A stretch of DNA of 64,000 bases from Rhizobium sp. P32RR-XVIII (GCF_012641395.1 NZ_JABAIH010000013.1:62001-126000), one strand, 5' to 3'; counted from the first letter of the stretch, positions 44,922 to 53,910 are shown. Numbers and translations are program-made. The notes: a model not told the origin generated them from the sequence alone.

Positions 44922-46286
44922 CTATTGGCGACGTGCAAGCCGTGCCCGGGCTGCGATCGCAAGCTCTTCCATTCTTAAATCGCCGTCAGCAGAACGATTG
45001 GCGGCTTGGTTGACGATCCTCAGAATTTCACTTCGTGTGTCGATCTCGGCGAAGTCCTCGGCCATCAGCAGCGCGCGCGACCGATAGCACGGCTCGTCTA
45101 GCACGGTGCGAATGGCCTGCTTCAGCGCGGCTGGTGTCGGTTCATTGGTCTTGAGATCAATTCCGACGCCGGACCACGCGACACGCGCGTTCACGTCAGC
45201 CTTGTCCTCAGTCAGTCCGGCGGTGACGAGAGGAATCCCGAGACTCAGGGCCTGGTTGACGCTGCCGTAGCCGCCATTGGTGACCAGCACATCGACCTTC
45301 GGCAGCAGCCATTCGAACGGCAGATAGCTGGCAAGACGCGCGTTGCTTGGAATTGGGCCCGGTATGGCATCGGTCGGGCGACCACCGGCGGTCGCGACCA
45401 CAAGCACGTCGGATTCGTCGGCGAGCGCCGCAAGCGTTGGAGCGACGAGAAGGTTGAAATCGTGGTTCGCAACCGTTCCCTGCGTCACCAGGACGACCTT
45501 GCGTGAGCCATCCAGTTCGTGAGCAAAGGGCGGCAGCGGAGCTTGATTCGGAATGAAAGGCGGGACTCCGACGAAGTTCACCGAGGTTGGAATTTTACGG
45601 GGAAACTCGAAACTCGGAACCGACAGCTGCATATAGGCATCGGCAAGCTCCACGACCGAATCGAAAAGAGCTGTCGACAGCGGCCGGACGCCGAGTTCCA
45701 TGAGGCACAGATCCGCCCGTCTGGCGATGGGATGGCTGACGAGCCTGTCGTGTTCTTGGGCGATCGCCGCATATTCCTCGTGTTGCGCTTTGGTGACTGC
45801 CGGTGGCAGGCCCGCAAAATGCGGCGCATTGTCTTCGCGGCGCCAGTGCAAGATCGACGTGCCGCAAAGAACGATCGGCGGCCTTTTCGAGCGCGGCCCG
45901 AGCAGCATCGGCAGGAGGCCGAAAAACATATCGTCGCCGATGACGACATCGGCCGGAAAGTCACGCAAAACCTGCTGCAGACCCAGGTGCTGGGCAGGAA
46001 TCGTATCGACGAAAACGCGTTCGAGAGCAATGCGCAGCCATTCGGGTCCGGGCGGCATGGTCTTCAACTCCGGAGCGATTGAATGGATGTCCTCCGGATC
46101 GAAGTCAGCAGCCGGCGGGAGCGGATGGAACTCAGCCGTAATGCTTTCGATGCGCTTGCGCAAGGCTGTGCCTGATAAAGTAAGAACCCGATGACCTTCG
46201 GCAATCAGGATTCGGCCGACTGCAAGCAATGGATTGAGGTGACCCGTTGCAGGCGTCGAGACAATGAGAATGTTCATGGTATTCAA
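44922..46286 (-). CDS. GT1-family glycosyltransferase (macrolide/UDP-glycosyltransferase type)
   Basis: About 450 residues; TTG 46286 or ATG 46277 (start MNILIVSTPATGHLNPLL). The N-terminal acceptor domain begins with the GHLNP motif. The C-terminal donor domain has VLVTQGTVANHDFNLL and the signature LVTNGGYGSVNQALSLGIPLV, with an aromatic/Glu pair replaced by LTEDKADVNARV. Members glycosylate small hydrophobic molecules, often as detoxification or in natural-product pathways. It stands alone, so the acceptor cannot be inferred. Cytosolic. Confidence 0.88.
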   Translation of the reverse strand: MNTMNILIVSTPATGHLNPLLAVGRILIAEGHRVLTLSGTALRKRIESITAEFHPLPPAADFDPEDIHSIAPELKTMPPGPEWLRIALERVFVDTIPAQHLGLQQVLRDFPADVVIGDDMFFGLLPMLLGPRSKRPPIVLCGTSILHWRREDNAPHFAGLPPAVTKAQHEEYAAIAQEHDRLVSHPIARRADLCLMELGVRPLSTALFDSVVELADAYMQLSVPSFEFPRKIPTSVNFVGVPPFIPNQAPLPPFAHELDGSRKVVLVTQGTVANHDFNLLVAPTLAALADESDVLVVATAGGRPTDAIPGPIPSNARLASYLPFEWLLPKVDVLVTNGGYGSVNQALSLGIPLVTAGLTEDKADVNARVAWSGVGIDLKTNEPTPAALKQAIRTVLDEPCYRSRALLMAEDFAEIDTRSEILRIVNQAANRSADGDLRMEELAIAARARLARRQ

Positions 46287-46679
46287 TCGCTCTGTTGTTG
46301 AAACGTAGCTCTTGCCCCTTCTCCGGAGTTAAGTCCGCTCCGTGGCCCGAGCAGCGACGAGAATGAGCGATCACGGTTACCGCCGAGCTTCAGAGCGGTG
46401 GTGAAAGGCTACGCTTGAAATATTGGATGCTTGCCGAGGCGATTGCGCAGCGGCTCTAGGATAACTCTTCTTTGGCGGCAGGGCAGGATAAGGAAGCCGT
46501 TCCTCTGCGATCGGCTCTTGCCGTCCGAAGGAGTGCCTGTTTCTCCGAACAGGCGAATACAGGCGCTGGATCGCTGAACTACAGCCGTAACCTGCTTTTC
46601 CAGATTCGAAACGCTCCTGTAGCCGGGCGCCAGCAATCTCTCTGCTGTCGACACTTCGACAGTTAGTGGAGAAAAGCAA
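46287..46679. other. Intergenic stretch, nothing recognised
   Basis: About 390 bases between the glycosyltransferase start and a small truncated frame. Short frames on both strands lack motifs. Confidence 0.4.
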
Positions 46680-46965
46680 ATGCAAAAAAAAGGAAATTCA
46701 CCGCGCGCCATCATCGCTGCCAACAGCAACGGCGTACGCGAATGGAAAGGAGAACCGTCGGATCTCGAGGCCATCCTGCCTCTCATGTTCAAACCGGAGC
46801 CACCCATCGTCGTCGACGACAGAGGAGGTTGGCTCAAGGTGGCTCTATCCCGGGCGATATCGAATATCATGGAGGGTCTTGAGCTCTCTTGTGCCGGCCT
46901 GCGTCCGGAAATCCGCCATGTGCCCGACGTCCAGCGCAGAAGAGCGCATCGCCAAACCGCAGCAA
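46680..46965 (+). CDS. Hypothetical small protein cut by an IS6 element
   Basis: ATG follows GGAGAAAAGCA. About 95 residues are encoded before the IS6 end; the frame closes six codons inside the element (stop 46980-46982), so the native C-terminus is gone. Stretches such as PPIVVDDRGGWLKVAL look protein-like but match no family I know. Could be spurious. Confidence 0.35.
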
Positions 46966-47786
46966 GGGTGGCGTCGTCTTAATCTGAAGAGGGTATAGTG
47001 CGGACAGGTAGCGATCGCTATGCGGCAGCCGATGAGGTGATGTCGCGCCAGGCTGTCATGGCAGCGGCACGGCATTCTCGGTGATCGGAGCCGCTCAGAT
47101 GTTTGCGGTGCAGATGGAAGAGGTTAGCGACTGGACCTTGAATTGAAATGAAACGCTGGCATTGGCGGGTGGACTTGAACCGCATCATGCCCCGTTCTCG
47201 TCGTCGAATGGCCAGATGAGAATTCTCAGCGCGGTTGTTGAGGCCCTTGTGCGAACGATGCTCGACGTATGGGATCAATTCGGCTTTCGCAGCAGAGTAC
47301 GAGCGGAGCTTGTCGGTCACCATGACGCGCGGCGTGACACCTTGACCTTTCAGCAGCTTGCGGATCAGCGGCAGGGACGCCGTCTTGTTTCGGCGGCTTT
47401 GCAAGAGGGCATCGAGAACATGGCCTTGGGCGTCCACGGCCCGCCAGAGCCAATATTTCTTGCCTTTGATGGAACCGACCATCTCGTCGAGATGCCATTT
47501 GTCAGCAAAGCTGCCTCGCGACCGCCGCCGAATTTGACAGGCATATTCGCGACCGAACTTGCCAGCCCACTCCGAGACGGTCTGGAATGAGACCTCAATG
47601 CCGCGCTCGGCAAGCAGGTCCTCGACATGGCGGAGGCTGCGGGGAAATCGAAAGTACAGCCAAACCGTATGCGCTATGACCTCCGCTCGAAAGCGGTGGC
47701 GTTTGTAGCGGAGAGGTGCGAGATCGGTCGGCGGACGCTTGGTCATGCCAGCAACTACCACCGTAGCCGTTAAGGCGACGCTTCCC
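46966..47786 (-). mobile_element. IS6-family insertion sequence (copy 1)
   Basis: 821 bp with 19-bp imperfect inverted repeats: 46966-46984 begins GGGTGGCGTCGTCTTAATC, and the complement of 47768-47786 begins GGGAAGCGTCGCCTTAACG (14 of 19 identical). No 8-bp target duplication is seen. One transposase gene on the minus strand. Confidence 0.85.
47018..47746 (-). CDS. IS6-family transposase (copy 1)
   Basis: 242 residues from ATG 47746 (MTKRPPTDLAPLRYKRHRF); the longer frame beyond 47746 would leave the element. IS6 core: RHVEDLLAERGIEVSFQTV, first Asp in KWHLDEMVGSIKGKKYWLW, second Asp in MVTDKLRSYSAAK, Glu in NNRAENSHLAIRRRER. Frame intact. Confidence 0.9.
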   Translation of the reverse strand: MTKRPPTDLAPLRYKRHRFRAEVIAHTVWLYFRFPRSLRHVEDLLAERGIEVSFQTVSEWAGKFGREYACQIRRRSRGSFADKWHLDEMVGSIKGKKYWLWRAVDAQGHVLDALLQSRRNKTASLPLIRKLLKGQGVTPRVMVTDKLRSYSAAKAELIPYVEHRSHKGLNNRAENSHLAIRRRERGMMRFKSTRQCQRFISIQGPVANLFHLHRKHLSGSDHRECRAAAMTAWRDITSSAAA

Positions 47787-47939
47787 TCGGCTGCAGAACA
47801 GCTGAACGAGCCCATTTCGCAAGGGCGAAAACGAGAACCATACTTCTCAATCACTTTTCGAAAATCGGCAGCCATCTCGATGCGGCGATCTCTGTCTAGG
47901 ACAAGGAATTCACGATAGAACCAACGATGACGTAGGCCC

Positions 47940-47964
47940 GGCGCCCGGTCGGTGACCGGGCGCC
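47940..47964. terminator. Hairpin after the orphan LivK gene
   Basis: GGCGCCCGGTC-GGT-GACCGGGCGCC is a perfect 11-bp stem, 14 bases beyond the stop of the minus-strand gene. No U-run follows. Confidence 0.6.
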
Positions 47965-47977
47965 GGTCACTCCTCTC

Positions 47978-49099
47978 TTAAGGCAGCATGGAATAGGTCA
48001 TGGCGCCGCTCGCATCGGCCTTCCAGACGTACATGGTGTAGTCCTCGTCCTTGCGGTCGCCCTTTTCGTCGAACTCAAGCTTGCCGATCACGGTGGGAAT
48101 TGGCGCACTCATGTGCTTCAAGGCATCCGCCACCTTCTGCGGATCGAGGGAATTGCTTTGCGCAAATCCTGCCTTTAGGACCTCGAGCGCCGCAAACGAA
48201 TACAGCGTATAGGCTTCCGGCTCGAACCCATCGCTCCTGAACGACGCCACGATGGCCTTCGCGGCAGGATTGAGACGAGGATCCGGCGCAAAAGTCATCA
48301 AAGTGCCCGCTGCAGCCTGGCCGGCAATCTGACCGAATTCGCTCGACGTGATACCATCGCCACCGATCAGGACCGCATGCAGCCCCTGATCCGCCGCCTG
48401 CCTTACGATCAGGCCGCCTTCGGTGTAGAGACCGCCAAAGTAGATGGTTTCCACACCCGCAGCCTTCATCTTCGAGATGATCGCGGAGAAGTCCTTGTCA
48501 CCGACAGTGACCCCCTCGTCCATGACCTCGGTCATGCCGCCCGCATTGACCGTCCGCTTCACCTCATTGGAAATCCCTTCACCGTAGGCGGTCTTGTCGC
48601 TCAGGATTGCGAGCTTCTTGTCCTTGAGGTTTTTCAAGATGTAGTTGCCGGCCACTGCACCCTGCTGGTCGTCACGTCCGCACACCCGGAACGTGTTCCA
48701 GAGTCCCTGCTCGGTGAACGTCGGATTGGTCGAACCGGGGGTGATCTGCAGGATGCCGTTCTCGGCATAGACCTGTGAAGCGGGGATCGATACGCCGGAA
48801 TTGTAGTCGCCAATCACATATTGGACGCCATCGGAAACGAACTTGTTTGCGACGGAAATCCCCTGCTTCGGATCGGATGCATCGTCGCCGAGTTCGAGGA
48901 CGATCTTGTCGCCGTTTATTCCGCCCGCCGCATTGATTTGCGCAACCGCCTTTTCCGCGCCCTTGCGGAACTGCTCGCCAACGGCAGCGTTCGGCCCGGT
49001 GAGAGGTGCTGCAACGCCGATGAGAATATCGGCATGCGCAGCGCTCGCTAAAATAAGCGACACACCCAGGGCCAGAGATATTGAAAGACTGCTATTCAT
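47978..49099 (-). CDS. Branched-chain amino-acid-type ABC substrate-binding protein (orphan LivK)
   Basis: 373 residues from ATG 49099, preceded by GGGAG. Sec signal (MNSSLSISLALGVSLILASAAHA, cut after AHA). The LivK pattern is strong: IGVAAPLTGPNAAVGEQF, AVAQINAAGGINGDKI, DYNSGVSIPASQVYAENG, TAYGEGISNEVK. No permease or ATPase is adjacent, so it must share a transporter elsewhere or has lost it, perhaps through the IS6 insertion nearby. Confidence 0.92.
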   Translation of the reverse strand: MNSSLSISLALGVSLILASAAHADILIGVAAPLTGPNAAVGEQFRKGAEKAVAQINAAGGINGDKIVLELGDDASDPKQGISVANKFVSDGVQYVIGDYNSGVSIPASQVYAENGILQITPGSTNPTFTEQGLWNTFRVCGRDDQQGAVAGNYILKNLKDKKLAILSDKTAYGEGISNEVKRTVNAGGMTEVMDEGVTVGDKDFSAIISKMKAAGVETIYFGGLYTEGGLIVRQAADQGLHAVLIGGDGITSSEFGQIAGQAAAGTLMTFAPDPRLNPAAKAIVASFRSDGFEPEAYTLYSFAALEVLKAGFAQSNSLDPQKVADALKHMSAPIPTVIGKLEFDEKGDRKDEDYTMYVWKADASGAMTYSMLP

Positions 49100-49534
49100 A
49101 AAGAGACTCCCGTCGTTAGGCCAACGGACTGTCTGTCGCTTTTGAGAATTTCGGCCGCGTTTCCAAACGTGGAAACTACGTTGCAACTGTAATCCCGAGC
49201 GCTGGTACTCCTCGGGAAAAGCACGAAAAACAAAGTGCCGGGATTTGCTCGCAGACGAGCGAAAACCATCGACCGCATCCGAAGGCCGCCTAAACGGCAC
49301 TGGCTTAGCGAAATTGCGCCCCGGCCGATTGCGGGTATGTCAGACGTTCGCGCTCGCGGCGAGCTTCAACTCATAAACGAATTTATCAGGGATTCAGCCG
49401 GCGCCCTTGGTTTAGGTGACGCCCATCCGACGACATGCCGCATTTGAACGGCCGCATCCTCGGGCGTCTCATAGGAGGCGGCTCGCCAGCCCCTGCCCGC
49501 GGCACGCAGATTCGGTGGCGCGAGCAGGTCTCGT
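49100..49534. other. Intergenic stretch, nothing recognised
   Basis: About 435 bases upstream of the LivK gene. Short frames only; no promoter with a good consensus was found by eye. Confidence 0.4.
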
Positions 49535-49804
49535 TCAAGACCAATCATCCGGCCAATGAACGACGGTCGGATGCAGCGATGCGCCCGCAAGCGCAAACGC
49601 CTTGATAAAAAGCGTAGCCAGCCTCTGAAGCAGCGGTTCTGCTGCTTCACGGTGGACAGGCGAAGCCGGCTCGGGTGGAACATCTCGAATATCCACGCGA
49701 CCGTCCATCCCGAACGTGACGATCATTCCATCGACCGTGACGATCCGGAGGTGGTGGCCTCGAGCATGGGAACGCACGGTGGGCTCGGTTTGCACGGTCG
49801 GCAT
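49535..49804 (-). CDS. Hypothetical small protein
   Basis: 89 residues from ATG 49804, with AGGAG 7 bases upstream, which is the main reason to believe it. Start MPTVQTEPTVRSHARGHHLR, then VTVDGMIVTFGMDGRVDIRD, a beta-rich segment; the C-terminal part is hydrophobic (LLQRLATLFIKAFALAGASL). No known domain or signal peptide. Isolated. Confidence 0.5.
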   Translation of the reverse strand: MPTVQTEPTVRSHARGHHLRIVTVDGMIVTFGMDGRVDIRDVPPEPASPVHREAAEPLLQRLATLFIKAFALAGASLHPTVVHWPDDWS

Positions 49805-50282
49805 GAAAATCTCCTGACTATGTCTCGGAGACAGATCTGGAACGCGGCTGTTACATTCCCGTCTTACAGACGGCAAATTCACCTACACCTGTAACCGAGG
49901 CCAAGCACAGATCCCGTGTTTCAGGGATTTGGATCGTGGTGGTAATGCTTCTGCTGGATTGGCCAAGCGAGCCGAGACAACAAACGTCCACCCGGAAGGC
50001 TCGTTTCGCGGCCTTCTCGGGTAAGTAGGGACAGTGTCGTGGCCTCGCCATTACTGTGACGCAGTGTGGCGCCGATTCCATCTATCGCTAAGCAACATCG
50101 CTCGAGTGACCACCCCGCTCTTGAAAGGCGTCGAACCGACGACCAGGCGATTTCCCTCGTGTGGCATATCGTTGATTTATGGAACTTCAGCGGCCCGTTG
50201 CCCATAATAAATAGCTATCAGTTCATTAGGAACGTTGCCCTATTCGGCCGAACAGGTCTTTCGGAGCGCGATCAGGAGTAGC
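49805..50282. other. Intergenic stretch with a dispersed repeat
   Basis: No gene recognised. It contains the right copy (50120-50183) of the 63-bp direct repeat. Confidence 0.45.
50120..50183 (+). repeat. 63-bp direct repeat, right copy
   Basis: Begins CTTGAAAGGCGTCGAACCGA and ends TTGATTTATGGA; counterpart of 32978-33040 with three mismatches in the first 46 bases. Confidence 0.75.
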
Positions 50283-50388
50283 GCCGATCTCAAAGGCAAG
50301 GTCGCTATCGGTACAGGTGGCGCGTCGGGGATCGTGCTCGAAACGAGCGCAAGCACAGTAACCGAGCGCGATCTATCAAAACTATAAC
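50283..50388 (+). pseudogene. Short-chain dehydrogenase N-terminal remnant
   Basis: The frame reads ADLKGKVAIGTGGASGIVLE, a damaged SDR nucleotide-binding start (family form: LKGKVAIVTGGASGIGLE). The similarity stops after about 22 residues and a stop follows. No start codon. A small fragment without function. Confidence 0.6.
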
Positions 50389-50532
50389 TGCCAGCTATTA
50401 GACAGTTTTGTGCGATCTATTCAAGATTAGCTAGCTCTGAACCACCTTAGAGTTGCCGCTTGCGCGACATGCAGCGAAGTTGAGAGCGCCAACAGACACC
50501 GGAAAGAACACAAATCTCAAGGGGATTGTTTC

Positions 50533-51213
50533 ATGGCAAACGCGCCGAAAACCAAGTCAAGTGTGCTGTCTACGGGTGGCGGGCAGGCTCTGCTTGATCC
50601 GTCCGATACGGCGATCCTGTTGCTCGACCATCAGTCGGGACTGTTTCAAACGGTTAAGGATATCGCAGTCGCGGATCTTCGGCGGAACGTCGAGATGATC
50701 GCAAGGCTGGCATCTCTGCTGAAGATTCCGGTGATTACGAGCGCATCCGAACCGAACGGCCCGAACGGCCCTCTTATGCCCGAAATCCACCGGTATGCTA
50801 CGCATGCGGTCTACGTACCACGCAAAGGCGAAGTCAACGCTTGGGATAACGAAGAGTTCGTCCAGACCGTACGATCAACCGGGAAGAAGACGTTGATTAT
50901 AGGGGGGGTTTGGACCAGTGTCTGCGTAATGTTCCCGGCGCTGGACGCCAAGGCGGCTGGTTTCGACGTTTACGCGGTTATCGACGCCTCCGGCGATCCG
51001 AGTGAATTGGCATCGAGAACGACGCTGGCTCGTTTCGTCCAAGGCGGCGTCATCCCAACATCGACGAATGCGCTGTTGTCGGAGATGCACCGTACGTGGA
51101 AGCGTCCCGAGGCGGCGGAACTTGCGAAGCTCTATGGCATGGCTGCGCCCAACTACGCCGCGGTCGCCGAAAGCTATCAGAAGGCGCAAGAAGTCATAAA
51201 GCAGTCGAAATAG
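50533..51213 (+). CDS. Isochorismatase-family hydrolase (YcaC-like)
   Basis: 226 residues; AAGGGG before ATG. Triad: Asp in ILLLDHQSGL, Lys in VYVPRKGEVNAW and Cys in IIGGVWTSVCVMFPAL (TSVC). The GVWTSVC form and the C-terminal tail are typical of YcaC-like hydrolases, whose substrates are mostly unknown. It heads a same-strand group with XapX, an amidohydrolase and DoxX, 87 bp before xapX. Confidence 0.87.
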   Translation: MANAPKTKSSVLSTGGGQALLDPSDTAILLLDHQSGLFQTVKDIAVADLRRNVEMIARLASLLKIPVITSASEPNGPNGPLMPEIHRYATHAVYVPRKGEVNAWDNEEFVQTVRSTGKKTLIIGGVWTSVCVMFPALDAKAAGFDVYAVIDASGDPSELASRTTLARFVQGGVIPTSTNALLSEMHRTWKRPEAAELAKLYGMAAPNYAAVAESYQKAQEVIKQSK

Positions 51214-51300
51214 TTACAGCGTTGGTCAAGTGCCGGCTCGCATGACATGAGAAACTTGGCATGCGGCAACCTTCAGAAAGGGTCGAGTGGAGTATCACCC

Positions 51301-51570
51301 ATGAAAATGTACCTGCTTTCGCTCGGCGCCGGCCTGCTCGTTGGCGTTGTCTACAGCCTCTTGAACGTCCGCTCGCCAGCGCCGCCCGTGGTGGCGCTCG
51401 TTGGCCTTCTCGGCATTCTCGTCGGGGAGCAGGTCATTCCCTTTGCCAAGACCTTGATCAGTAAAGATCCGGCGGCTGTCTCCTGGCTCCACCAGATCAA
51501 GCCGCATATGTTCGGCCACCTGCCGAAGGGCAGCGCGCCCTCCGACGTCAATCCTTCCGAGAAGGTCTGA
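51301..51570 (+). CDS. XapX-domain membrane protein
   Basis: 89 residues. Two membrane helices (LLSLGAGLLVGVVYSLL; PPVVALVGLLGILVGEQVIP) separated by NVRSPAPP make the XapX domain; the tail is soluble (KPHMFGHLPKGSAPSDV). XapX proteins recur beside isochorismatase-type hydrolases and amidohydrolases, as here; their role is unknown. The amidohydrolase starts 15 bp later. Confidence 0.85.
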   Translation: MKMYLLSLGAGLLVGVVYSLLNVRSPAPPVVALVGLLGILVGEQVIPFAKTLISKDPAAVSWLHQIKPHMFGHLPKGSAPSDVNPSEKV

Positions 51571-51585
51571 TCGAGGACGAAGATT

Positions 51586-53472
51586 ATGGAAAACGCAACT
51601 TCCGACATCATCCTTCACCACGGCCTGATCACCACGCTCGATCGTTCCAACCCGGCGGCGAGCGCCGTCGCCGTCAAGGAAGGCAAGTTCCTCGCCGTCG
51701 GCGATGACCACGAGATCATGGCGCTCGCCGGCCCGGATACGAAGATCGTCGATCTCAAGGGCAAACGCGTGCTGCCGGGGCTGATCGACAACCATACCCA
51801 CGTCGTCCGCGGTGGCCTGAACTTCAACATGGAGCTCAGATGGGACGGTGTGCGCTCGCTTGCCGACGCCATGAGCATGCTGAAGCGACAGGTGGCGATC
51901 ACCCCACCGCCGCAATGGGTGCGCGTGGTCGGTGGCTTCACCGAACACCAGTTCGCCGAAAAGCGCCTGCCGACCATCGAGGAGATCAACGCGATCGCCC
52001 CCGATACCCCGGTCTTCATCCTCCATCTTTATGACCGTGCCCTGCTCAATGCCGCCGCCCTGCGCGCCGTCGGCTACACCAAGGAGACCCCGGAGCCGCC
52101 CGGCGGCGAGATCACCCGCGATGCCAATGGCAATCCGACCGGCCTGCTGCTCGCAAAACCCAATGCCGGCATCCTCTATGCCACGCTCGCCAAGGGCCCG
52201 AAGCTGCCCTTCGATTACCAGGTCAACTCCACCCGCCACTTCATGCGCGAGCTGAACCGTCTCGGGGTCACTGGCGTCATCGACGCCGGCGGCGGCTTCC
52301 AGAACTATCCCGACGACTATGCCGTTATCCAGAAGCTCGCCGACGAGGGGCAGATGACGGTCCGGCTTGCCTACAACCTCTTCACCCAGAAGCCGAAGGC
52401 CGAAAAGCAGGACTTCCTCAACTGGACCGCCTCGGTGAAGTACAAGCAGGGCGACGACTATTTCCGTCACAACGGTGCCGGCGAGATGCTGGTCTTCTCC
52501 GCCGCCGATTTTGAGGACTTCCGCCAGCCGCGCCCGGACATGCCGCCGGAGATGGAAGGCGAGCTGGAAGAGGTCGTGCGCGTGCTGGCCGAAAACCGCT
52601 GGCCCTGGCGGCTGCACGCCACCTATGACGAGACGATCAGCCGCGCGCTTGACGTCTTCGAGAAGGTCAACCAGGACATCCCGCTCGAGGGCCTGAACTG
52701 GTTCTTCGATCACGCCGAGACGATCTCCGAACAGTCGATCGACCGCATCGCGGCGCTTGGCGGCGGCATCGCCGTTCAGCACCGCATGGCCTATCAGGGC
52801 GAATACTTCGTCGAGCGCTACGGCTTGGGCGCCGCCGAAGCCACCCCGCCTGTCGCCGGCATGCTGGAAAAAGGCATCAAGGTATCGGCCGGCACGGACG
52901 CCACCCGCGTCGCCTCCTACAATCCCTGGGTCTCGCTCGCCTGGATGATCACCGGCAGGACGGTTGCCGGCATGCAGATCTATCCGCGCCGCAACTGCCT
53001 CGATCGCGAGACGGCGCTGCGCATGTGGACGGAAAACGTCACCTGGTTCTCCAACGAGGAGGGCAAGAAGGGCCGCATCGAGAAAGGCCAGTTCGCCGAT
53101 CTGATCGTGCCGGACAAGGACTTCTTCGCCTGTGCCGAGGAGGAAATCTCCTTCCTCACCTCTGACTTCACCATGGTCGGCGGCAGGATCGTCTACGGCG
53201 CCGGCGACTTTGCCAAGCTTGACGAGAACCCCGTTCCGCCCGCCATGCCCGACTGGTCGCCGGTCAAAACCTTCAAGGGCTATGCCGCCTGGGGCGAGCC
53301 TGAAGGTGCCGGAAAGAACTCGCTGCACCGCCGGATGATCACCTCCTGCGGCTGCGCCAACGACTGCAACGTCCACGGCCACGCCCACGCCAATGCCTGG
53401 GGCTCGAAGCTGCCGGTCGCCGACCTCAAGAGTTTCTGGGGCGCCCTCGGCTGTGCCTGCTGGGCTGTGTGA
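51586..53472 (+). CDS. Amidohydrolase (YtcJ-like) with Cys/His-rich tail
   Basis: 628 residues of the metal-dependent amidohydrolase superfamily. The N-terminal beta-sandwich is followed by GLIDNHTHVVRGG (metal-binding HxH), FDHAETIS (second-shell His) and GTDATRVASYNPW (late Asp), then GQFADLIVPDKDF. The last 45 residues are an unusual Cys/His tail: MITSCGCANDCNVHGHAHAN and GALGCACWAV, five Cys and three His, likely a metal site. No signal peptide. Substrate unknown. Same operon as XapX and DoxX. Confidence 0.88.
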   Translation: MENATSDIILHHGLITTLDRSNPAASAVAVKEGKFLAVGDDHEIMALAGPDTKIVDLKGKRVLPGLIDNHTHVVRGGLNFNMELRWDGVRSLADAMSMLKRQVAITPPPQWVRVVGGFTEHQFAEKRLPTIEEINAIAPDTPVFILHLYDRALLNAAALRAVGYTKETPEPPGGEITRDANGNPTGLLLAKPNAGILYATLAKGPKLPFDYQVNSTRHFMRELNRLGVTGVIDAGGGFQNYPDDYAVIQKLADEGQMTVRLAYNLFTQKPKAEKQDFLNWTASVKYKQGDDYFRHNGAGEMLVFSAADFEDFRQPRPDMPPEMEGELEEVVRVLAENRWPWRLHATYDETISRALDVFEKVNQDIPLEGLNWFFDHAETISEQSIDRIAALGGGIAVQHRMAYQGEYFVERYGLGAAEATPPVAGMLEKGIKVSAGTDATRVASYNPWVSLAWMITGRTVAGMQIYPRRNCLDRETALRMWTENVTWFSNEEGKKGRIEKGQFADLIVPDKDFFACAEEEISFLTSDFTMVGGRIVYGAGDFAKLDENPVPPAMPDWSPVKTFKGYAAWGEPEGAGKNSLHRRMITSCGCANDCNVHGHAHANAWGSKLPVADLKSFWGALGCACWAV

Positions 53473-53483
53473 GGAGAAACGAG

Positions 53484-53909
53484 ATGTTCGCCCTGGAAGC
53501 GAAGCTTGCAAACCTTGTCCGCCCGATCTTCGGGGCGCCCTGGATGCGCTTTGTCGCATATCTCGGCCTCTGCGCCGCCTATTTGCAGGGCGGCGTCAAC
53601 AAGCTGACGGATTTTCCGGGCGCAATCGGCGAAATGAACCATTTCGGGCTTTCGCCGGCGCCGCTCTTTGCCGTGCTCGTCATCATCCTGGAGCTTGGCG
53701 CCTCGATGATGATCCTTGCAGGGGTCTTTCGCTGGCTCGGGGCCCTCGGGCTCGGGGCCTTCACGCTGCTCGCCACGTTTCTGGCGCTCCGCTTCTGGGA
53801 GCTGCCGGCAGGCATGGAGCGCTTCATGGCCGCCAATTCCTTCTTCGAGCATCTGGGTCTGGTCGGCGGATTCTTGCTCGTTGCGTGGCTCGATTTGAGG
53901 AAGCAATGA
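53484..53909 (+). CDS. DoxX-family membrane protein
   Basis: 141 residues from ATG 53484 after GAGGAG, 11 bp after the amidohydrolase. Four membrane helices: FVAYLGLCAAYLQGGVNKLTDFPG (with the DoxX GxxKLxDFPG element), LFAVLVIILELGASMMILAG, LGAFTLLATFLAL, and HLGLVGGFLLVAWLDL. DoxX proteins take part in redox or thiosulfate metabolism in some organisms; here the role is undefined. Confidence 0.85.
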   Translation: MFALEAKLANLVRPIFGAPWMRFVAYLGLCAAYLQGGVNKLTDFPGAIGEMNHFGLSPAPLFAVLVIILELGASMMILAGVFRWLGALGLGAFTLLATFLALRFWELPAGMERFMAANSFFEHLGLVGGFLLVAWLDLRKQ

Positions 53910-53910
53910 C

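Noticed and set aside
46409..46870. Minus-strand frame of 153 codons
   Set aside because: No ribosome binding site, Arg/Ser-rich composition and no motif; the plus-strand frame at 46680 is the better though still doubtful candidate.
47747..47875. 43-codon upstream extension of IS6 transposase copy 1
   Set aside because: It crosses the terminal inverted repeat at 47768-47786; the family start is MTKRPPTDL at 47746.
51295..53559. Minus-strand frame of about 750 codons
   Set aside because: It runs antisense to XapX, the amidohydrolase and DoxX; the plus-strand genes have clear domains and ribosome binding sites. Open frame is a by-product of GC-rich codon use.
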